The translations under genes and the position numbers were made by a program. Of a DNA stretch of 9,143 nucleotides, positions 1 to 6,516 are shown one piece after another. Under the pieces are notes generated by a model. That model made no database searches and was not told the DNA's origin. It saw only the letters and a list, made by a program, of their open reading frames with translations. Positions within the stretch are counted from its first letter, which is position 1; each line of letters begins with the position of its first letter. This stretch comes from Calditrichota bacterium (GTDB lineage Bacteria > Zhuqueibacterota > Zhuqueibacteria > Zhuqueibacterales > Geothermadaptataceae): contig QQUM01000304.1 of assembly GCA_008501545.1 (NCBI GenBank), positions 1 to 9,143 on the forward strand, in the 5' to 3' direction.

Positions 1-39
1 AAAATCGATCGTTTTAAAACGCTAACAGGTGTGATGGCG

Positions 40-72
40 TGTTGCAGAACGATGAACATTCGTTCTGCAACA
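40..72. other. 12-bp perfect hairpin just downstream of deaD
   Basis: TGTTGCAGAACG at 40-51 pairs perfectly with CGTTCTGCAACA at 61-72 around a 9-nt loop. On the deaD strand the stem begins 10 nt after the TAA stop. No T-run follows the stem on either strand, so it is not a textbook intrinsic terminator. It could be a Rho-assisted terminator or an exonuclease-blocking 3' end of the deaD mRNA. A separate 12-nt palindrome, CGTTTTAAAACG, lies at 10-21. Confidence 0.6.
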
Positions 73-82
73 GCAAAAAACA

Positions 83-1831
83 TTATTTTTTCTTCCGCAT
101 TCCGGTAGCGCGATCGCCATGCTTTTTGCGGCCCTTTGTTTTTGCATCTCTGCTTTTGTTGCGACTTCCTGAACTTTTATCAGAAAAGGGTGCTATCCTT
201 AACGCCTGCCCGGCGACACGCGCTTTTTGCAGAATTTTCATCAACGAGCCTGGCAATCCATCTGGCAAATCGACGGTGCTGTATTCATCAAAAATATCAA
301 TACGGCCGATAAACTCCGCATCAATGCCAGCCTCATTGGCAATGGCACCAACAATATTTCCCGGTTTTACGCCATGGTTGTGTCCTACTTCGATCCGAAA
401 TCGCTCCATGCCCTCTTCCGGTTTTGATGGGGCACGTTTACGACGCGCACCACTGCGTGGAGCACGGGAATCATCATCCGACATTGCCGGTTCCGGTTTT
501 GCTTTTCGACTCAACAACAACGGTTCATCACCCTGCACCAATTTTGCCAGTGCAGCCGCAATTTCGATGGCAGGGATATTGTGTTCCTGCCGGAACTGCT
601 CGACCAGTTGGTAGTAAAACCCGATATCATTTACGGCCAGGGTATCTGAAATCTGTTGTTTGAAATTTGAGATGCGTTTGTCATTGATATCCTCGGTCGA
701 GGGCAACTTCATCAATTCGATTGGCTGGCGGGTTGCCTTTTCAATCGTGCGCAGCATACGCCGTTCACGTGGTGTGACGAAAAGAATGGCTTCTCCGCTG
801 CGGCCAGCCCGGCCGGTACGACCAATACGGTGAATATAAGCTTCTGTATCGTACGGAATATCAAAATTGATAACATGGCTTATCCGATCGACATCGAGGC
901 CACGCGCTGCGACATCAGTCGCAACAAGTATATTCAGCTTTCCTTCACGAAATTTATCAACAGTTCGTTCTCTCAGCTTTTGCACCATATCGCCGTTGAT
1001 GGCTTCTGCCGCGTACCCGCGGGCCTCCAGTCGCTCGGCAAGTTCAACTGTGTTGCTGCGCGTGCGCACAAAAATGAGTACGCCATCAAAACTCTCCCCC
1101 TCCAGAATGCGCGTCAGTGCATCCAGCTTATGGACGCCGCTCACCATCCAGTACCGTTGCTTAATTGTGGCCGCGGTGGCGGTGCGTACTTTGATGGTGA
1201 TGTGTTCGGGATCGCGTAAAAACTTCTTCGCAATTTCTCGTATGGCTTTGGGCATTGTCGCGGAAAACAATGCAATTTGGCGTTCTTCCGGCGTTTGTTC
1301 CATGATCCATTCGACATCATCGATAAAACCCATCCGCAGCATTTCGTCGGCTTCATCCAAAACCAGACAGCGAAGCGAATCGAGGTTTAGCGAACCACGA
1401 CGCAAATGGTCCATGACACGGCCTGGTGTCCCGACGATGACATGGACGCCGCGCTTCAACCGCCGGAGCTGGTCGGCATAGCCCTGGCCACCGTAAACGG
1501 GCAGCACATGAAAATTTTTAAGAAAGTGCGCATAGCGTTGAAAGGTCTCTGCAACCTGAATCGCCAATTCGCGTGTAGGTGTCAGCACGAGAACTTGCGG
1601 TTGGTGCTCTTTCAGATTTATATTCGAAAGTAAAGGGCAGGCAAATGCGGCGGTTTTTCCGGTTCCTGTCTGCGCCTGACCGATGAGATCTTTGCCTGTA
1701 AGCATGGCAGGGATGGTTTTCGCCTGGATCGGTGTGGGATTTTCATATCCGGCACGATCCAGCGCTTTTAATACGGGAACACTGAGATTTAGCTCAGAAA
1801 ATGCGATATCGGTTTTCGTTTCGCGAGGCAT
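83..1831 (-). CDS. deaD: DEAD-box ATP-dependent RNA helicase, DeaD/CsdA type
   Basis: This 582-residue protein is an ATP-dependent RNA helicase of the kind that remodels rRNA during ribosome assembly and unwinds mRNA, especially in the cold. The sequence shows an ordered set of family motifs: a Q-motif region around residues 11-41 (with PTPIQ), Walker A AQTGTGKT at 53-60, PTRELA at 85-90, the DEAD box at 159-162, SAT at 190-192, then ATDVAARGLDV and HRIGRTGRAGRSG in the second RecA domain. Residues about 475-550 match a DbpA/CsdA C-terminal RNA-binding domain, and the last 30 or so residues form a Lys/Arg-rich tail ending in KKK. All key helicase residues are present. The length is near that of CsdA proteins and clearly longer than DbpA or RhlB. 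The start at 1831 has only a weak GGAAG 3 nt upstream. The gene is divergent from the GCS2-CBS gene and separated from it by 1.1 kb, so it is probably transcribed alone. Cold-shock regulation is family knowledge and is not visible here. Confidence 0.95.
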   Translation of the reverse strand: MPRETKTDIAFSELNLSVPVLKALDRAGYENPTPIQAKTIPAMLTGKDLIGQAQTGTGKTAAFACPLLSNINLKEHQPQVLVLTPTRELAIQVAETFQRYAHFLKNFHVLPVYGGQGYADQLRRLKRGVHVIVGTPGRVMDHLRRGSLNLDSLRCLVLDEADEMLRMGFIDDVEWIMEQTPEERQIALFSATMPKAIREIAKKFLRDPEHITIKVRTATAATIKQRYWMVSGVHKLDALTRILEGESFDGVLIFVRTRSNTVELAERLEARGYAAEAINGDMVQKLRERTVDKFREGKLNILVATDVAARGLDVDRISHVINFDIPYDTEAYIHRIGRTGRAGRSGEAILFVTPRERRMLRTIEKATRQPIELMKLPSTEDINDKRISNFKQQISDTLAVNDIGFYYQLVEQFRQEHNIPAIEIAAALAKLVQGDEPLLLSRKAKPEPAMSDDDSRAPRSGARRKRAPSKPEEGMERFRIEVGHNHGVKPGNIVGAIANEAGIDAEFIGRIDIFDEYSTVDLPDGLPGSLMKILQKARVAGQALRIAPFSDKSSGSRNKSRDAKTKGRKKHGDRATGMRKKK

Positions 1832-1876
1832 ATACTTCCATTTCGTTTAATTTTTAATTCCAAGAATGCAAACCGG

Positions 1877-1900
1877 TAAGGTTGAACTTAAGGTTCAATA
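1877..1900. repeat. 12-nt tandem repeat overlapping a short dyad in the deaD leader region
   Basis: TAAGGTTGAACT (1877-1888) is followed directly by TAAGGTTCAATA (1889-1900), with 9 of 12 positions identical. The junction creates a dyad, TTGAAC (1882-1887) and GTTCAA (1893-1898), with a 5-nt centre. It lies about 50-70 nt upstream of the deaD start codon, so it could be an operator or a small leader hairpin. Short dyads occur by chance in AT-rich DNA, so the functional reading is weak. Confidence 0.3.
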
Positions 1901-2218
1901 GCGGTTATTCCTGCTTAATTTTGCATGGTTCCGGGGGTTACATTTCAGACTTCCGTTACACGCAATAAACACCAGTCAGGAACACCTTTTTCCTGTACGT
2001 AAAATCAAACGATTCACCGTATTGTGAAAGGAGCGTGCTTAACAGAGGGAAATTCACTTGAATAGAATATATCATATTCCAGTTCAGCGATGCACGTGGG
2101 ATGTGCAAGAAATTACAACTTAAAAACCAAATTTGAGCGCCGCACAGTAAGGATTAAATTACTAAATCGCAAGGTAAAATGTAAATTTTCTGTGGGATGC
2201 GTATAAATTCAAGACAAA

Positions 2219-2247
2219 TTGCATTTTAAATACCGCTTGCATAAAAT
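2219..2247 (+). promoter_or_regulatory. weak sigma70-like promoter candidate
   Basis: TTGCAT at 2219-2224 and TAAAAT at 2242-2247 are separated by 17 nt. The -10 box is one base from consensus, but the -35 box matches at only three positions. It points toward the repeat element, and the next gene is almost 700 nt downstream, so any product would be a noncoding transcript or a very long leader. In DNA this AT-rich, such a match may be chance. Confidence 0.2.
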
Positions 2248-2387
2248 TATATTTTTCATTTTTTTACATAACCTGAGATATTCATAAACTATTAATAATG
2301 TGCCGGACACTTATACAAGTTAACCCGTTGTGCAGAATAGAACTTTTTTCAGTTTAGTTGGCAAATCCTTCTATTTAGTTCTCATTT

Positions 2388-2420
2388 TCGTCATTCCCGC
2401 ACGATTTTAGCGGGAATCCA
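2388..2420 (+). repeat. REP-like hairpin, left copy (TCATTCCCGC type)
   Basis: An 8-bp perfect stem, ATTCCCGC with GCGGGAAT, encloses a 9-nt loop, ACGATTTTA. The unit begins TCGTCATTCC and ends GGGAATCCA. Repeats of this form are dispersed in many proteobacterial genomes. The unit is 27 of 33 identical to the reverse complement of the copy at 2445-2477. Confidence 0.7.
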
Positions 2421-2444
2421 AATGAGATTTAGACTGTAAAACGA

Positions 2445-2477
2445 TGGATTCCGTCTAAAAGCATGACGGAATGACGA
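2445..2477 (-). repeat. REP-like hairpin, right inverted copy
   Basis: This is the inverted partner of the hairpin at 2388-2420, 24 nt away. Its 8-bp stem is ATTCCGTC with GACGGAAT, again with a 9-nt loop. Compared with the left copy, stem bases differ on both sides in a way that keeps pairing intact, so the fold is conserved rather than the exact sequence. Confidence 0.65.
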
Positions 2478-2830
2478 GAAAAGGTCGTCCTGTGACTATT
2501 CAAATTGAATTCTGCACAACGGATTCTGTTTAGCAAATTCTATAAAAATCAACTGAGTGCCAGGCACACCTGCTACGATCCATGAATAATTCAGGATAAA
2601 AGCTGAGACAAAGATCCATTGTATATTCCGCAATATAGATTAACGCCATATAATTAAAATTATGTACGCATACTTTTTTGAAAGCTACCAATAACGCCCC
2701 TACCTAAAAAAACATAATATGCTATTTATAAAAAGTTAGTCGATCAATTCGAAGTGCGGAACCAACGTGAAAGTTAATAAAGCCTCCAATTCCAGGTCAT
2801 CCGGGTGCGATATGTGTGTCCATGGCGCAT

Positions 2831-2836
2831 TATACT
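2831..2836 (+). promoter_or_regulatory. possible -10 element upstream of the GCS2-CBS gene
   Basis: TATACT is one base from the TATAAT consensus and lies about 80 nt before the start codon at 2917. I find no credible -35 box at 16-18 nt spacing and no extended -10 TG, so this is only a candidate. Confidence 0.2.
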
Positions 2837-2916
2837 CCTTTCCTATTACATACTGGCATCTATCCCAGTTATTAAAATACAGTAAATAATATCACTAATT
2901 TTAAAACGAGGGAAAC

Positions 2917-4827
2917 ATGGGAACGCAAACCGTATCGAGCGGATTAAGACCACGCCAACTCCGTCTCTTTGAGAATAAACTTTTGCAGGATGTCCGGGCA
3001 CTCGAATACATGCAAAAGAAGGGCATGTTCGAATCCGGAGTTTCCCGTATCGGGGCTGAACAGGAATTGGTTATTATCGACAAGCTTGGTCGGCCATCGC
3101 CGATAAATCTCGATATGATCGACCAATTGCAAGACGAAAGGTTTACGACAGAACTTGGTGTTTTCAATCTTGAGTTTAATCTCGATCCACTACCTTTTCG
3201 TGATGACAGTCTTGGCCAGATGGAAAAACAACTCATCGACCTGACGAAAAAAGCATCGGAAGTCGCACGAAAATTTAATTCAGACATCTTGCTTGTTGGT
3301 ATTCTACCCACCCTGCTGCAATCAGATTTAACACTTGAAATGATGACACCCCGTCCGCGCTACAGAGCGCTGAACGAGGCGGTTTCCCGTTTGCGCGGTT
3401 CCCAGCTCTTTGAATCAAACGTCCAGGGCATTGACGAATTGTACATCAAACATGACAACGTCATGCTGGAAGCAGCAAACACCAGCTTTCAGGTGCACTT
3501 CCAGGTTTCCCCACATGATTTTACGCAATACTACAACATTGCACAGGCCGTCACAGCACCGATGATTGCAACAGCAGTAAACTCGCCTATTTTTCTGGGG
3601 CGAAGATTATGGCAGGAAACACGTATCGCGCTGTTTCAACAATCGATTGATACGCGCACGCATCCACTCTACCAGCGCCTCGGTATGGCCAGGGTCAGCT
3701 TCGGCTCTGACTGGGTGAAAGAATCGGCCATCGAACTTTTCAAAGAAGACATTACCCGCTTCCGCGTGATGCTCGGACTCGACGAGCATGAAGATGCTTT
3801 TGAAGTCTTGAAAAATGGGGAGATCCCAAAACTGAAAGCGCTGCAAATGCACAACAGCACCGTTTATCGCTGGAACCGGCCATGCTATGGCATCACAGAC
3901 GGTAAACCCCACTTCCGTATCGAGAACAGGGTTTTTCCCTCCGGCCCCACACCACTGGACGAGGTGGCAAATGCAACTTTTTGGCTCGGCCTGATTAAAC
4001 AAATGGCTTCCGAGTACAAAAATATCGCCAATATGATGAATTTTGATGATGCAAAAGGAAATCTCATTGCTGCAGCGCGGGAAGGACTAGGTGCACAGTT
4101 TACTTGGACCAAAGGCAGAAAAGTGCCTGCAAGGGATTTGATCGTCGAAGAGCTCCTGCCCATGGCAAAACAGGGCTTGCAGTCGGTCAATATTCTCGAT
4201 GAACATATCGATCGATATCTCGATGTTATTTCTGCGCGGGTCGAACGCAATCAAACCGGCGCAGACTGGATACTGACATCATTTGCAAAACTTAAAGAAA
4301 AAGAAAGCATCGATAAGTGTTTGAGCACGATTACGCTGGAAATTGCGCGAAAACAAAAGAGAAACCAACCTGTGCACTCGTGGAAGCCGGCACGAATGAA
4401 ACATTCCCACGACTGGCGGCTTTTTTTCGATCGCGTTGAACAGTACATGGTGACAGACCTCTTCACTGTAAATGAAGATGACAGCATCGAGTTGGTTGTC
4501 AACCTGATGGAGTGGCGAAATATCCATCACGTGCCGGTTGAAAACAACAACCATGAACTTGTGGGCATGTTGAATTTTCGCACTGTTTTTCGCCTGCTCG
4601 ACAAATTAAAGGAAGGAAGAAGTTTTCTCAACAAACCAGTAAAGACGATTATGCTCAAACAAATCCCAACAGTCACCCCGGAGACACCAACTGTAGATGC
4701 TTTAAAAATCTTGCAGGAGAATGATTTATCCTGTTTGCCTGTGATTAACAACAACCTACTTGTCGGCCTGGTGACGGAACACGATTTTCTTAAAATAAGC
4801 GCCCATTTTTTACAGGAACAGAAATAG
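2917..4827 (+). CDS. GCS2-family glutamate-cysteine-ligase-like protein fused to tandem CBS domains
   Basis: This 636-residue protein has two parts. Residues about 40-450 resemble the GCS2 family of ATP-dependent carboxylate-amine ligases (gamma-glutamylcysteine synthetase type 2 and YbdK-like proteins). Visible signatures are GAEQE at 46-50, an acidic ELGVFNLEFN strand around 93-102, VHF at 193-195, where the family has its conserved His, and RIENR at 334-338 near the end of the catalytic fold. These suggest an intact ATP/Mg-binding ligase site. Residues about 505-565 (DRVEQYMVTDL...) and 575-632 (VKTIML...) are two CBS motifs, a module that usually binds adenine nucleotides and controls an attached enzyme. 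No signal peptide or membrane segment is seen, so it should be cytosolic. The start has a GAGG Shine-Dalgarno at 2908-2911. The gene stands alone between two long gaps. Its substrate cannot be read from the sequence: glutamate plus cysteine is one option, another amine acceptor equally possible. Confidence 0.85.
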   Translation: MGTQTVSSGLRPRQLRLFENKLLQDVRALEYMQKKGMFESGVSRIGAEQELVIIDKLGRPSPINLDMIDQLQDERFTTELGVFNLEFNLDPLPFRDDSLGQMEKQLIDLTKKASEVARKFNSDILLVGILPTLLQSDLTLEMMTPRPRYRALNEAVSRLRGSQLFESNVQGIDELYIKHDNVMLEAANTSFQVHFQVSPHDFTQYYNIAQAVTAPMIATAVNSPIFLGRRLWQETRIALFQQSIDTRTHPLYQRLGMARVSFGSDWVKESAIELFKEDITRFRVMLGLDEHEDAFEVLKNGEIPKLKALQMHNSTVYRWNRPCYGITDGKPHFRIENRVFPSGPTPLDEVANATFWLGLIKQMASEYKNIANMMNFDDAKGNLIAAAREGLGAQFTWTKGRKVPARDLIVEELLPMAKQGLQSVNILDEHIDRYLDVISARVERNQTGADWILTSFAKLKEKESIDKCLSTITLEIARKQKRNQPVHSWKPARMKHSHDWRLFFDRVEQYMVTDLFTVNEDDSIELVVNLMEWRNIHHVPVENNNHELVGMLNFRTVFRLLDKLKEGRSFLNKPVKTIMLKQIPTVTPETPTVDALKILQENDLSCLPVINNNLLVGLVTEHDFLKISAHFLQEQK

Positions 4828-4866
4828 AAACTATTCGGAATCGAAGAACCGGAAATAAATTTTTCA

Positions 4867-4895
4867 TTGATTCACACATGGTGAAAGCCTATATT
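4867..4895 (+). promoter_or_regulatory. sigma70-like promoter candidate upstream of the hairpin and bcp operon
   Basis: TTGATT at 4867-4872 and TATATT at 4890-4895 are separated by exactly 17 nt; they match consensus at four and five of six positions. Transcription would begin near 4902, about 50 nt before the large hairpin at 4952-5009 and about 425 nt before bcp. It could drive the bcp-lplA-pdhAB operon with a long leader, or a separate small RNA. Confidence 0.35.
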
Positions 4896-4951
4896 TGTCC
4901 ATAGATTATTTAAATAATTTATCACAAAAACTTTAATGCTTTACGGGAATA

Positions 4952-5009
4952 ATTGCATCAAGAACAATAGCACATCTCGAAAGAGATGTGCTATTGTTCT
5001 TGATGCAAT
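4952..5009. repeat. perfect 27-bp hairpin with GAAA tetraloop
   Basis: The arm at 4952-4978 is the exact reverse complement of 4983-5009, with GAAA at 4979-4982 as loop. Pairing stops at the next base on each side. The loop, closed by C-G, is a GNRA-type tetraloop when read on the plus strand. No T-run follows in either direction, so it is not a canonical intrinsic terminator, although it lies only 125 nt after the GCS2-CBS stop. Possible roles are a structured small RNA, an RNase III-processed leader of the bcp operon, or a palindromic insertion. Confidence 0.8.
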
Positions 5010-5181
5010 GACAGTGTGCCAGCGACCAGCTTTATATACACATAATACGATGCGGGAAGGGCCTTGTCGTCGCTATTTTACAAATGAGGATACTGGTAAA
5101 TCGAGTGTAAAAGTTAAAACGCACGCCGCTTGTGCAAATGCTAAAAATGATACAACCACCGTGGAAAAAAAAATGGACTGC

Positions 5182-5205
5182 CGGATTGGCAATCCGTCAA
5201 TTGAC
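5182..5205. promoter_or_regulatory. pair of adjoining palindromes upstream of bcp
   Basis: CGGATTG-G-CAATCCG (5182-5196) abuts GTCAATTGAC (5196-5205), 121 nt upstream of the bcp start. Back-to-back dyads in this position could be an operator for the bcp-lplA-pdhAB operon. No regulator is identifiable and the second dyad is short, so this is tentative. Confidence 0.3.
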
Positions 5206-5326
5206 AAAATGTGACGCCCGACAAAGGACAAATAGCTGACGAACTGATATTCTATGCTGTTGCTCGAGATGCCAACCTAACATTCAAACTGCCTAACGAC
5301 TACCAACACAGAAACGAGGAAAAACA

Positions 5327-5791
5327 ATGTTAAAAACAGGAGATAAACCACTGGATTTCACCCTGTTTTCTGATAAAAATGAGACAGTCACCCTATCAAG
5401 CTATTTCGGAAAATCTAACGTCATACTCTATTTTTATCCAGAAGACGATACACCCGGTTGCACTACTGAGGCCTGTGATTTTCGCGATAACATCGCTTTG
5501 ATCAATAAAAAAGATACTGTCGTCCTCGGTGTTAGCCCGGATGACGTGGCATCCCACCAAAAATTTATCAGCAAACAAAACCTGAATTTCACACTCTTAA
5601 GCGACCCTGATCATAAAGTGGCTGAGATGTATGGCGCCTGGGGTGAGAAAAAAAATTACGGCAAAACCTATTTAGGACTCATTCGCTCAACCTTCATAAT
5701 CGGCAAAGATGGACTGATTAAAGAAGCCTTCTACAATGTGAGAGCCAAAGGACACGTAGCACGAATCTTATCGCATCTTGAAAATATGTAA
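5327..5791 (+). CDS. bcp: thiol peroxidase, BCP/PrxQ-type peroxiredoxin
   Basis: This 154-residue cytosolic enzyme should reduce hydrogen peroxide and organic hydroperoxides using a cysteine thiol. It shows the family motif FYPEDDTPGCTTEAC at 36-50, with peroxidatic Cys45 and a likely resolving Cys50 five residues later, the arrangement of atypical 2-Cys PrxQ/BCP proteins. Arg120 in the strand RSTFIIGKDG fits the conserved active-site arginine. The length matches E. coli Bcp (about 156 residues). No signal peptide is seen. The start is supported by GAGGA at 5316-5320, 6 nt before the ATG. It is the first gene of a tight cluster: lplA begins 5 nt after its stop, so the two are probably cotranscribed. 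Recycling would normally come from thioredoxin; a lipoyl-based reductant is a speculation raised by its neighbours. Confidence 0.95.
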   Translation: MLKTGDKPLDFTLFSDKNETVTLSSYFGKSNVILYFYPEDDTPGCTTEACDFRDNIALINKKDTVVLGVSPDDVASHQKFISKQNLNFTLLSDPDHKVAEMYGAWGEKKNYGKTYLGLIRSTFIIGKDGLIKEAFYNVRAKGHVARILSHLENM

Positions 5792-5796
5792 ACAGC

Positions 5797-6516
5797 ATGC
5801 GACTGCTTTTGATTGATATACCGGAAACAAATCCTGAAGAAAATTTGCGCATCGAAAAGGCACTGGCGGAAATAAAAGATGAATATTTTATCGTTCGTCT
5901 TTGGATAAATTCCCGCTGCATAATATTAGGAAAATTTCAGAAGCATATTTACGAAATTAACAAAACATTTCTTGAAAATCAGGCGATCGATTATTTCTAT
6001 CGTACGACAGGAGGTGGCACAGTTTACCAGGATGAAGGGAACCTGAATATCACCTTTGTCAAACCGTTAAAATCTCCCATGCCTGGTGCGAATGGACGCA
6101 AAACAAGCCAGGTCATCACGGATATCATCGCGCGTACGCTTACAAAAGATGATTTTCCATTTGAAGTAAGTGAGAGAAATGCAGTCTATTTTGAAGGGAA
6201 AAAACTTCTCGGCTCCGCTGTATCGATGACGCAAGGAAAATTTTTATACCATGCCTGCCTGCTCGTGCATGCAAATCTTGAAGATTTGCGCAATAGCCTG
6301 AACTGGCAGCCAAATTATCCCGATGAAGATAAAAAATTAGTGAAAAGTCATCGCGATCCGGTTATAAACTTGAATGATATTTATCCAGTGACGATTGAAC
6401 ACATCAAGCACCGTTTCACCGTGGAAATAAAAAAGCTATTGCAACCGCAACAGATACTTCACATAAGGAACTACAACGAGTTTAAAGATTTTAGTAAACA
6501 GGAGAACCATGTTTGA
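5797..6516 (+). CDS. lplA: lipoate-protein ligase A, short form without C-terminal accessory domain
   Basis: This 239-residue protein belongs to the biotin/lipoate A/B ligase fold and should activate lipoate with ATP and attach it to the lipoyl-domain lysine of 2-oxoacid dehydrogenase E2 subunits. Visible signatures are RTTGGGTVYQDEGNLN at 69-84 (family RRxSGGGxVxHD-like, with Gln in place of the usual His) and GKKLLGSA at 134-141, whose Lys136 aligns with the catalytic lysine of E. coli LplA. These are followed by YHACLLVHAN, equivalent to the family HHGTLL region. It is about 100 residues shorter than E. coli LplA (about 337) and ends where the small C-terminal domain would begin. No catalytic Cys is visible at the position expected of a LipM-type octanoyltransferase. 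It starts 5 nt after bcp without a clear Shine-Dalgarno, suggesting translational coupling, and overlaps pdhA by 8 nt. The context points to the adjacent E2 as its target. Confidence 0.88.
   Translation: MRLLLIDIPETNPEENLRIEKALAEIKDEYFIVRLWINSRCIILGKFQKHIYEINKTFLENQAIDYFYRTTGGGTVYQDEGNLNITFVKPLKSPMPGANGRKTSQVITDIIARTLTKDDFPFEVSERNAVYFEGKKLLGSAVSMTQGKFLYHACLLVHANLEDLRNSLNWQPNYPDEDKKLVKSHRDPVINLNDIYPVTIEHIKHRFTVEIKKLLQPQQILHIRNYNEFKDFSKQENHV

Larger units (their letters stand above)
2299..2568. mobile_element. nested inverted-repeat element (MITE/REP-like composite)
   Basis: Three layers of inverted repeats share one centre. The outer pair is 2299-2313 against 2554-2568, matching at 12 of 15 positions; its right copy contains the palindrome GTGCCAGGCAC (2557-2567). 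The middle pair is a perfect 14-bp repeat, CCGTTGTGCAGAAT at 2325-2338 and its complement at 2509-2522, which bounds a 198-bp unit. The inner pair is two opposed hairpins at 2388-2420 and 2445-2477. A related direct repeat, GTTTAG...TTCTAT, occurs at 2352-2374 and 2528-2543. No transposase ORF fits inside and I see no clear target-site duplication. A non-autonomous element or a pile-up of REP-like repeats is the best reading. Confidence 0.6.
1832..2916. other. 1.1-kb AT-rich intergenic region with no convincing gene
   Basis: This is the divergent gap between deaD and the GCS2-CBS gene. I see no ORF with family resemblance, no tRNA-like fold and no CRISPR repeats. The content I can support is a small dyad with tandem repeats near the deaD 5' side (1877-1900), a weak promoter-like pair at 2219-2247, and a nested inverted-repeat element at about 2299-2568. 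There is also an isolated TATACT at 2831-2836 upstream of the GCS2-CBS start. The composition is visibly richer in A and T than the flanking genes. Confidence 0.7.
4828..5326. other. 499-bp intergenic region between the GCS2-CBS gene and bcp
   Basis: Besides the promoter candidate and the 27-bp hairpin, the region holds an A9 run around 5165-5173, a dyad CGGATTGGCAATCCG at 5182-5196, and an adjoining palindrome GTCAATTGAC at 5196-5205. An open frame of 92 codons (4936-5214) runs through the hairpin but shows no recognisable protein features. I do not see a convincing gene. Confidence 0.6.

Noticed and set aside
39..614. 191-codon open frame antisense to the deaD 3' half
   Set aside because: It mirrors the C-terminal coding region of deaD and its product has no recognisable features.
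2299..2568. CRISPR array or integron attC site
   Set aside because: The repeats are inverted and concentric, not regularly spaced direct repeats, and no cas or integrase gene is present.
1832..2916. tRNA or other structural RNA gene in the large gap
   Set aside because: I could find no cloverleaf-compatible arms, T-loop GGTTCGA-like sequence with a matching acceptor stem, or known riboswitch core.
4952..5009. 27-bp hairpin as an intrinsic terminator of the GCS2-CBS gene
   Set aside because: It is followed by GACAGTG on the plus strand and by TATTCCCG on the minus strand; neither is a U-tract.
5201..5206. Consensus TTGACA upstream of bcp as a -35 box
   Set aside because: At 16-19 nt spacing the sequence is AAGGAC-like, with no acceptable -10 element, and the hexamer is partly explained by the palindrome GTCAATTGAC.
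4936..5214. 92-codon open frame between the GCS2-CBS gene and bcp
   Set aside because: Its first third is simply the two arms of the 27-bp hairpin, there is no ribosome site before the ATG, and the predicted protein has no recognisable motif or domain. A real small protein cannot be excluded, but nothing supports one.
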